In this document: piece by piece, positions 1 to 4,897 of the stretch
How the letters are laid out: each line of letters starts with the position of its first letter
Position numbering within the stretch: position 1 is the first letter of the stretch
NCBI GenBank assembly: GCA_934631025.1
Contig: CAKTXR010000084.1
Coordinates: forward strand, 1-9,080
Direction: 5' to 3'
Source: an uncultured Clostridia bacterium
GTDB taxonomy: Bacteria > Bacillota > Clostridia > Christensenellales > Aristaeellaceae
Length of the DNA stretch: 9,080 bases
Notes under the pieces: generated by a model
Seen by the model: only the letters and a program-made list of their open reading frames with translations
Databases searched by the model: none
What the model was told of the DNA's origin: nothing
Program-made: the position numbers and the translations under genes

Positions 1-72
1 GGAGCATAAGGGAGTCGAACCCTTGGCCTCCACAATGCCATTGTGGCGCGCTACCAACTGCGCTAATGCCCC
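1..72 (-). tRNA. tRNA-Ala (anticodon GGC), 3' end cut by the window edge
   Basis: Read on the minus strand, the sequence folds into a complete cloverleaf. The acceptor arms are GGGGCAT and ATGCTCC, the D arm is GCGC/GCGC, the anticodon stem is CCACA/TGTGG with loop ATGGCAT, and the T arm is AAGGG/CCCTT with loop TTCGACT. The anticodon at loop positions 3-5 is GGC, which reads the Ala codons GCC and GCU. The acceptor stem has the G3:U70 wobble pair that alanyl-tRNA synthetase recognises, which independently supports the Ala identity. All 72 stem and loop bases are present; the discriminator base and any encoded CCA lie beyond position 1. It has its own promoter, so it does not depend on the GH20 gene upstream on the same strand. 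Confidence 0.97.
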
Positions 73-85
73 GCAACGTTTATAG

Positions 86-114
86 ATTATAGCATGGGGC
101 ATCGCGCTTGTCAA
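86..114 (-). promoter_or_regulatory. Consensus sigma-A/sigma-70 promoter of the tRNA-Ala gene
   Basis: On the minus strand a perfect TTGACA (109-114) and a perfect TATAAT (86-91) are separated by exactly 17 bases (92-108). Transcription would start near 79, a few bases before the mature tRNA 5' end at 72. A full-consensus promoter is typical for a stable RNA gene. Confidence 0.9.
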
Positions 115-159
115 GCCCTTTTTGCAAAAAAATGTATTTGCAGGGGAGAATGCGCCGGT

Positions 160-1560
160 TTATGAGAGGATGTTCGCGCCGGGGCCGATCTGGATGGACG
201 ACCAGCCCGCGTCGGCATAGCTGCGGCAGGGCAGCATTTTGCGGAAAATGTCCATGGCCCTGGAGCAGGTTTTTGAAAAGCTCATGACTTCGCGGCCGTG
301 CCACATCAGATCGCCCGCGTAGACCAGATGGGGGATCTGGCGGCCGAGGGTATGCCATGTGGTTTTCATGAAGCCCATACAGTCATGCGCGCGGATGGTG
401 TTGAGCGCGGTCCGATAGTTCGCCTGATTGCTGAAGGAGCAGCAGAGAACGTCGAAGCCGGCTTCGCGGAAGAAGCGCGTCGACTGCCAGACGGAATCCG
501 AGACGACGGTGTACTGCCAGTCGGCGATGACGATGTCCTTGCGCAGACCGGCGCGCAGGGCGGCGGCAAATTCATGGCTGGAATTCGCGTCGTAATATTC
601 GCCGTTTACGCGGTGGGCGAGGGGCATATCGGCGGCGCAGAGCAGCATATCGCCCCACATGATCGCGCGCCGTCCCTTAGAAGCGAGGTCGGCCTGAATG
701 CCGTTCAGATATTCGCACAGATCGCGGGCGATTTCAAGCGAATTTTCGCCCTGACCGAGATCGTCGGCCTCGTCGCAGCCGATCATGAAATAGCGCCCCT
801 CGCCGCAGAGCGCGCACAGCTCGTCGCGAACGTCGGCCAGCAGTCGGCGCACGGCGGGCTTTGTGTAATCCCACACCCAGCCGTAAAAGCCGGGCAGATA
901 CAGATATTCCAGCTCGGGCGACTGATCCAGCACGACGTGCTTGCCGCTCGCGCCCTGACGGGACATGGACGCGTGGCCGAGGTGCTGAAGCATCGGGATG
1001 ATCTCAAGCCCCAGAGATCGCGCCCGCCGCACGAGCGCGCCGATCTCCTCCTTTGAGAAGGCGAACGGCCAGGCCATCTGCGGAAAGCTGTTCAGCCGGA
1101 TCATGCCCCAGAATTCCAGAACCACATGGGAATAGCGGCAGAACGCCGCCGTGCGGACGCACTTTTCGAGGAAGGAAAGCGACGTTTCGGGAAACACGCA
1201 CAGGTGTGCGGCGCGCATCCTCACGTCGGGCGACTGGCGCAGAACGCCGCACTCGGCTCTGTAAACGCCTCTGTCGCAGCAGAACAGCCGCTCGAGGAAG
1301 GCGTAAAGCCCGCGCATCAGAGCCGCGTCGTCCGCGCCTTCTATATACACGCCCTTCGGTGTGATGCTCAGTGCGAAATCGTATCCCTCGCGGTCGACGG
1401 GCGAGCCTTCGCCGATGACGATGACGCTTTCCTCATGATCGCGGACGATTTCCCACTGAACGCCGAGACTGTACGCGCTGATCAGCTCCATGACGGCCGG
1501 TTCCGTCATCGTGCGCGGCAGGCGGATGGTCTGCGATCCATTGACGACATAATAATCCAT
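160..1560 (-). CDS. Glycoside hydrolase family 20-like protein (beta-N-acetylhexosaminidase-type)
   Basis: This 466-residue protein has the two-part build of GH20 enzymes. Residues about 1-105 form an alpha/beta domain of the kind that precedes the catalytic barrel (ends GADDAALMRGLYAFLERLF, 75-93). A TIM barrel runs from about 112 to 440. The barrel carries MLQHLGH (190-196), as in the GH20 substrate pocket, and MIGCDEADD (259-267), whose D263-E264 pair matches the catalytic Asp-Glu of the family; GH20 enzymes use substrate-assisted catalysis on N-acetyl-hexosamine ends. There is no signal peptide or membrane segment, so it probably acts in the cytoplasm on imported oligosaccharides. The ATG start has AAGGAG 8 bases upstream. 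It lies downstream of marR-degV on the same strand but has its own promoter. The fold call is firm; the exact sugar is not determined and a divergent GH20-like activity is possible. Confidence 0.85.
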   Translation of the reverse strand: MDYYVVNGSQTIRLPRTMTEPAVMELISAYSLGVQWEIVRDHEESVIVIGEGSPVDREGYDFALSITPKGVYIEGADDAALMRGLYAFLERLFCCDRGVYRAECGVLRQSPDVRMRAAHLCVFPETSLSFLEKCVRTAAFCRYSHVVLEFWGMIRLNSFPQMAWPFAFSKEEIGALVRRARSLGLEIIPMLQHLGHASMSRQGASGKHVVLDQSPELEYLYLPGFYGWVWDYTKPAVRRLLADVRDELCALCGEGRYFMIGCDEADDLGQGENSLEIARDLCEYLNGIQADLASKGRRAIMWGDMLLCAADMPLAHRVNGEYYDANSSHEFAAALRAGLRKDIVIADWQYTVVSDSVWQSTRFFREAGFDVLCCSFSNQANYRTALNTIRAHDCMGFMKTTWHTLGRQIPHLVYAGDLMWHGREVMSFSKTCSRAMDIFRKMLPCRSYADAGWSSIQIGPGANILS

Positions 1561-1623
1561 GCGAGCGTCTCCTTCGGGCGTTTTTGCGGGCGCGGCGCTG
1601 CGTTTGCGCGGCGGCCCATGGCT

Positions 1624-1652
1624 ATTATAGAATTGCGGACGCGGCCTGTCAA
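1624..1652 (-). promoter_or_regulatory. Consensus sigma-A promoter of the GH20-like gene
   Basis: On the minus strand TTGACA (1647-1652) and TATAAT (1624-1629) are both perfect and 17 bases apart. The predicted start near 1617 leaves a leader of about 57 bases before the ATG at 1560. It lies just beyond the degV stop codon, so the GH20 gene can be expressed independently of the MarR-controlled operon, although no strong terminator is visible between them. Confidence 0.88.
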
Positions 1653-1684
1653 TCCCGTCGGGCTATTTTGCGAAAACCGGCGAA

Positions 1685-2527
1685 TCAGCCCGCCGAAAAA
1701 TAGGCGCACACCACCGCGCCCGGGCCGCCGTGAACGCCGATGACGCTGCCCACCTGCACGCAGCGCAGCGCGTCCTCGTGGCCTTCCCAGAGCGCGCGGC
1801 TGTCCGAAATGTATTTTTTCAGCAGCGCGTCGTCCAGGCCGGTGTAACCCAGCAGCAGCGGCATCGAGAAATCCACGCCGCCGCTTGAGCGAATCTTTTC
1901 GCACAGCAGGTTGTTTCCCTGACGTGAACCGCGCGCCTTGCCCAGCGGGATGACCACGCCGTTCTCGATCGCGATGACCGGCTTGAGGTTGAGCAGTCCG
2001 CCCGCGATGGCCGCAGCCTTTGAGATGCGCCCGCCGCGCTCGAGATACTTGAGCGTGTCCAGCAGCGCCACGACGTGAATGCCGGCGCGCTTTTCAGTGA
2101 GACGCGCGGCAATCTCCGCCGCCGTCATGCCCTGCGTGCGGCAGGTCACGGCGTAGTCGGCGAGCGCGCCTTCGCCCACCGTCGCCGTCAGGCTGTCCAC
2201 GACGAATACGTTGTCGAATTCCGCCGCCGCGATGCACGCGCTCTGATAAGTGCCGGACAGGCCGGAGGAGATCGTGATCGCCACGACGTCGTCGCCCGCG
2301 CGGCGCGCCTCTTCAAACGCGTGCGCGAACATATCGGGCGTGGCCTGGCTGGTTGTGGGCAGCGTCTCGCTCGAGAGCAGCAGCTCGTAGAACGCCCGCT
2401 TGTCCGCCGGGCCGCAGCCGGTCAGCTCGCGATCGCCAAAGCGCACGATCAGCGGCATGATCTGCACCTGTTCAAGGATTTCATCGCGCATATCCGCGCC
2501 CGTATCAACGATAATTCTTACGCTCAT
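1685..2527 (-). CDS. DegV family fatty-acid-binding protein
   Basis: The 280-residue product matches the usual DegV length and two-domain layout. Motifs in order are the N-terminal strand RIIVDTGAD (4-12, usually D-S/T in this family), the lipid-head-group segment LPTTSQATP (56-64), ISSGLSGTYQSA (86-97), LKYLERGGRIS (159-169) and LLNLKPV (178-184). DegV proteins bind a fatty acid in a cleft between the domains; in Gram-positive bacteria the related FakB proteins present it to the kinase FakA for phospholipid synthesis. No fakA is in view, so a FakB role is inference. The ATG overlaps the marR stop codon as ATGA, and a GGGAGGA site lies 4-5 bases upstream inside marR, so translation is probably coupled. 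It is expected to be cytoplasmic. Family assignment is secure. Confidence 0.95.
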   Translation of the reverse strand: MSVRIIVDTGADMRDEILEQVQIMPLIVRFGDRELTGCGPADKRAFYELLLSSETLPTTSQATPDMFAHAFEEARRAGDDVVAITISSGLSGTYQSACIAAAEFDNVFVVDSLTATVGEGALADYAVTCRTQGMTAAEIAARLTEKRAGIHVVALLDTLKYLERGGRISKAAAIAGGLLNLKPVIAIENGVVIPLGKARGSRQGNNLLCEKIRSSGGVDFSMPLLLGYTGLDDALLKKYISDSRALWEGHEDALRCVQVGSVIGVHGGPGAVVCAYFSAG

Positions 2528-2967
2528 GCTTCCTCCCGCTTCCGTTCACAGACGGTTTCCAGATTCTGGCAGATTGTGCCGAGGGCGCGGTACATGGTCG
2601 CGCGCTCATCCTCGCTCAGTCCCGCGCCCGCTTCCGCGACCACGCTGTCGATGCGCCGCGCGATTTCCTCGCACACGCCGCGTCCCTTGTCGGTCAGGCT
2701 GATCAGGCTCTTGTAGCGCGTCTCGCCGCGCCGGATATAGCCGCCCTCGTCGAGCGTTTCCAGCGCGCGGGAGAGCGCCGCCTTGTCCTCGCCGCACTTC
2801 TCGCACAGCGCCGCGGCGGTCATTGCGCCTTCGTCATAGAGATAATACAGACAGGAGACGTGCGGCCCCTTCAGCTGAAAATCCGCCATCTCGCCCGCCT
2901 TGATGCGCCTGATGCTGCGCATGAGCCGCGTCATCAGGCCGGTAAACGTTTTATAACGCGTTTCCAC
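2524..2967 (-). CDS. MarR family winged-helix transcriptional regulator (GTG start)
   Basis: The 147-residue product is a typical MarR length. Dimerisation helices (1-45) precede a helix-turn-helix (about 49-73, AMTAAALCEKCGEDKAALSR), a wing (74-95, GGYIRRGETRYKSLISLTDKG) and a long C-terminal helix pair. MarR proteins are dimeric repressors that usually leave DNA when they bind a small ligand or are oxidised; C55, C58, C99, C133 and C140 are present but their role is unknown. The start chosen is GTG at 2967 because AAAGGAGG lies 9 bases upstream; an in-frame open frame runs far upstream but has no ribosome site and would cross the promoter. It is the first gene of an operon with degV, sharing ATGA. 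The promoter carries two palindromes that fit autorepression. Its neighbour suggests lipid metabolism as the signal (inference). Confidence 0.94.
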   Translation of the reverse strand: METRYKTFTGLMTRLMRSIRRIKAGEMADFQLKGPHVSCLYYLYDEGAMTAAALCEKCGEDKAALSRALETLDEGGYIRRGETRYKSLISLTDKGRGVCEEIARRIDSVVAEAGAGLSEDERATMYRALGTICQNLETVCERKREEA

Positions 2968-2987
2968 GGCGCGTATCCTCCTTTTGC

Positions 2988-3007
2988 GATGTTGATAAGT
3001 CAACATC
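2988..3007. promoter_or_regulatory. Probable MarR operator 2, just after the transcription start
   Basis: The perfect inverted repeat GATGTTGA-TAAG-TCAACATC has 8-bp arms and the same GTTGA-N4-TCAAC core as operator 1. It covers about +2 to +21 of the marR transcript and ends about 20 bases before the GTG. Occupancy would block promoter clearance. As RNA it could also fold into a hairpin, but there is no U-run, so it is not a terminator. Confidence 0.75.
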
Positions 3008-3015
3008 TGATGGGA

Positions 3016-3044
3016 ATTATAGCATTGAATTGTTGATTTGTCAA
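3016..3044 (-). promoter_or_regulatory. Consensus promoter of the marR-degV operon
   Basis: On the minus strand TTGACA (3039-3044) and TATAAT (3016-3021) are perfect and 17 bases apart. The start would be near 3009, giving a leader of about 42 bases before the GTG. The -35 hexamer lies inside the upstream palindrome, and the second palindrome covers roughly +2 to +21. Confidence 0.9.
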
Positions 3045-3046
3045 CA
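3031..3046. promoter_or_regulatory. Probable MarR operator 1, over the -35 box
   Basis: The perfect inverted repeat TGTTGA-TTTG-TCAACA overlaps the -35 hexamer of the marR promoter. It shares the core GTTGA-N4-TCAAC with the second site 41 bp away (centre to centre), about four helical turns, so two dimers would sit on the same face. Assignment to the adjacent MarR is inference from position and symmetry. Confidence 0.75.
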
Positions 3047-3071
3047 TGAGTTTTTTCGCTGGGCGCGGTTC

Positions 3072-3112
3072 CGCAATCGCTCCGCAAAAAGAATTTTGCC
3101 GCAGCGATTGCG
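3072..3112. promoter_or_regulatory. Composite 41-bp inverted repeat in the divergent promoter region
   Basis: Outer arms CGCAATCGCT (3072-3081) and AGCGATTGCG (3103-3112) are perfect 10-bp complements. Between them is a second perfect repeat, GCAAAA (3084-3089) and TTTTGC (3094-3099), around AGAA. The right arm overlaps the likely -35 box of the plus-strand gene at 3166. Neither strand shows a U-run after it, so a terminator is unlikely. An operator or a cruciform-forming site is more plausible; the protein that would bind it is unknown. Confidence 0.6.
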
Positions 3113-3137
3113 CGTCTGTCCGGCAGTATGTTATAAT
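3108..3137 (+). promoter_or_regulatory. Probable promoter of the 3166-4161 gene
   Basis: TTGCGC (3108-3113, three of six -35 consensus bases in the strong positions) and a perfect TATAAT (3132-3137) are 18 bases apart, with transcription expected near 3144. The leader is short, about 22 bases. The weak -35 box embedded in a palindrome suggests a regulated promoter. Confidence 0.65.
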
Positions 3138-3165
3138 TTAGAAAAAAGCAGGGGAGGCGAACCGA

Positions 3166-4161
3166 TTGAACGCTGATTCGATCGTTGCAAAAATTGAGCG
3201 CACCGTGCAGGCGCACCGTCTGTCCGAGGGCGCGTACAGCCGCTATCTGTGGCAGGACGAAGCGGGAAGCCGCAAGATGGGCGTGAACGAATACGGCTGC
3301 GCCGACGCGGCCAACATCCTCTACACCATCGGCCGTTTTGAGGGCGACGCAGACAAACGCGCCTGCTGGATCCGGACGATGCAGGCCATGCAGGATCCCG
3401 AGACCGGCCTGTTCCACGAGCACACGCACCATCCCTTCCACACAACGGCGCACGTCACCGCCGCGCTGGAGCTGTTCGACGCGCGGCCGCTGTATCCGCT
3501 CACGGCCATGCTGCCCTATCGCGACACGGCGCTGCTGGACGATTTCCTCGAGCATCTGGACTGGGAGCACAAGCCGTGGCCGCAGTCGCATCAGGGCGCG
3601 GGGCTGTTCGCGGCGCTGACGATTACCCGCAGCGTCGACCTCGAGTGGCAGCGGCACTATTTCGACTGGCTGGACGCGCGCTGTGATCCGCAGACGGGCA
3701 TCAGCTACGGCGCGAAGCACGGGCAGGACAGCCTGCCGCACCATCTGTACGGGTGGTTCCACTATATGTTCAACCATGAGTACGCGCGCCGTCCCATGCC
3801 GTATCCTGAGCGGATGATCGACAGCTGCATTGATCTGTACGACAATCATTTCGACGAGCTGTCGCCCTGTTTTGCGCGGACGTGCGGGTTCTGCGAGATC
3901 GACTGGGTGTACTGTCTCAACCGCGCGACGCGGCAGACGCCCTATCGCTTCTGGGAGGCGAAGGATCGGCTGCGCGCGATGAGCCGCATTTTTGTCGATT
4001 ATCTGGCGGCGGAGGACGAGACGAAATCGGATCCGTTTAACGATTTGCATATGCTCTTCGGCGCGGTGTGCGCGCTGGCAGAGCTTCAGCAGGCGCTGCC
4101 CGGCGAGATTGAGACGAGCGTGCCGCTCAAGCTGGTGCTGGATCGCCGGCCGTTTATCTAA
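3166..4161 (+). CDS. Uncharacterised protein, predicted alpha/alpha-toroid fold
   Basis: The function of this 331-residue protein is not recognised. It is rich in helix-forming stretches, His and aromatic residues. The loops GCADAANILYTIGRF (44-58), DPETGLFHEHTHHPF (77-91), WEHKPWPQSHQGAGLF (133-148), DPQTGISYG (174-182) and LPHHLYGWFHYMF (190-202) recur at helix-pair spacing, as in terpene-cyclase/prenyltransferase-type or glycan-lyase alpha/alpha toroids. FCEIDWVYCLNRATRQT (242-258) is a likely active-site or signature segment. There is no signal peptide, so it is probably cytoplasmic. The start is TTG at 3166, set by GGGGAGG 8 bases upstream; there is no competing ATG near it. It is transcribed divergently from marR-degV and stands alone. 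The sugar-enzyme neighbourhood suggests a carbohydrate-related role, but that is only context. Confidence 0.85.
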   Translation: MNADSIVAKIERTVQAHRLSEGAYSRYLWQDEAGSRKMGVNEYGCADAANILYTIGRFEGDADKRACWIRTMQAMQDPETGLFHEHTHHPFHTTAHVTAALELFDARPLYPLTAMLPYRDTALLDDFLEHLDWEHKPWPQSHQGAGLFAALTITRSVDLEWQRHYFDWLDARCDPQTGISYGAKHGQDSLPHHLYGWFHYMFNHEYARRPMPYPERMIDSCIDLYDNHFDELSPCFARTCGFCEIDWVYCLNRATRQTPYRFWEAKDRLRAMSRIFVDYLAAEDETKSDPFNDLHMLFGAVCALAELQQALPGEIETSVPLKLVLDRRPFI

Positions 4162-4304
4162 AGCGGGCAGTGTCCGGCGGCTGAGCCGCATCCAGACCGC
4201 TTCGCGCACGCAACTCGACTCCGCGCCGCTTGGGGGCGGCTGTTCGGGGATGGCGGTTATTGCAAGGTTTGGCAAAAACGTACTATGCCGCGAATCAAAT
4301 GAAG
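4162..4304. other. Gene-free stretch with a repeat fragment
   Basis: No gene is supported between the 3166-4161 gene and copy A. It contains a small GCGGC-TGA-GCCGC hairpin (4177-4189) and a GC-rich stem near 4217-4233, but neither is followed by a U-run, so termination of the upstream gene is unproven. Positions 4272-4292 match copy B (8945-8965, reverse complement) at 19 of 21 bases and look like a relic of a further repeat copy. Confidence 0.5.
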
Positions 4305-4751
4305 AGAGTCCAGAGAGGCCGCAGTGCGGCTTCCACATTTGACTCTTTGGCGCAGTCTGGGGCGCGCAGCCCCAGCGTCCTCCCCGCGGAAACCATGGCA
4401 AAATTAATATGCTCACGCAAAATCGTACTCACACTGCGCCGCCGATTCCGTAACTCCATCGGGATCGCCATAAGACAACGCACAAGCTCCAAGTGAACTA
4501 AACAAGCTCGATAACCGTATGACGCCTGAGAACGCACGAATGGCGATCCCGACCCACGGCGGAATAGAACCGGAGCATTCCGCAAGCCGTTTTGTTTGGC
4601 GCTGTGCGGCAAACAGCAGGCGTGAGACAAACGCAAGACCCTCCAATAGAAACGCACCGCTTCGCCGCCAGACCCCGGCGCGCACCCACGCCTGTGCCGG
4701 AGCTAAAACCGGCCGAACGCAACCTTTCGCCGGCACACAATTCACTCGCAT
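4305..4751 (+). repeat. Structured non-coding repeat, copy A
   Basis: This stretch aligns along its whole length with the reverse complement of 8504-9080. Identity is strong but interrupted; the longest run is 27 identical bases (4459-4485 against 8891-8917). It encodes no convincing protein; the short open frames have no ribosome sites and are not conserved between copies. It is built of hairpins: GCCGC-AGT-GCGGC at its left end, a 7-bp stem at 4357-4375 around GCGCA, a 13-bp long-range stem (4459-4471 with 4540-4552), and TGTTTG/CAAACA at 4593-4615. It lies upstream of and in the same orientation as the GHL6-like gene. No transposase is present. It could be a non-autonomous mobile element or a structured leader or ncRNA family. 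Confidence 0.8.
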
Positions 4752-4820
4752 ACGATAACCAGCCAACGCATCGCCGCGACAGCGCGGACAAACGCCATAA
4801 GTGGAAGCCACACTGCGGCC
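4317..4820. repeat. 21-bp inverted repeats framing the copy A region
   Basis: The left 21-mer (4317-4337, beginning GGCCGCAGTGCGGC) and the right 21-mer (4800-4820) are inverted copies matching at 19 of 21 positions, 504 bp from edge to edge. A third copy lies at 9048-9068 in copy B and matches each at 20 of 21. The arrangement resembles a MITE with terminal inverted repeats. However, no target-site duplication is seen, and the homology with copy B extends to the left of the left repeat. Confidence 0.5.
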
Positions 4821-4832
4821 GCCGCGACAGCG
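4772..4832. repeat. Imperfect 48-bp tandem repeat
   Basis: CGCCGCGACAGCG occurs at 4772-4784 and again at 4820-4832, 48 bp apart, and similarity continues into the next bases (AACGCCATAA against AACGCCCTAA). It lies between copy A and the GHL6-like gene and includes the right 21-mer inverted repeat. No promoter is obvious here. Confidence 0.55.
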
Positions 4833-4897
4833 TGAAATAACGCCCTAAACAAAAATGCGCTGTGATCGACAGGAAAACGACAGTAAGGAGAATCGCC

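Noticed and set aside
115..159. Intrinsic terminator after the GH20-like gene
   Set aside because: There is a T-run on the minus strand (127-133), but it sits inside the loop of a weak TGCAAA/TTTGCA pairing rather than after a GC-rich stem.
298..1056. Plus-strand open frame opposite the GH20-like gene
   Set aside because: It is an antisense shadow with no ribosome site; the minus-strand frame has the GH20 catalytic motif.
2524..4416. A 630-residue reading of the MarR frame starting at 4416
   Set aside because: The extension would run antisense through the 3166-4161 gene and across the marR promoter and operators. The GTG at 2967 has a strong ribosome site and gives the normal MarR length.
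4230..4840. Several short open frames in the copy A region
   Set aside because: They have no ribosome sites, are low-complexity Arg-rich, and are not conserved between the two repeat copies.
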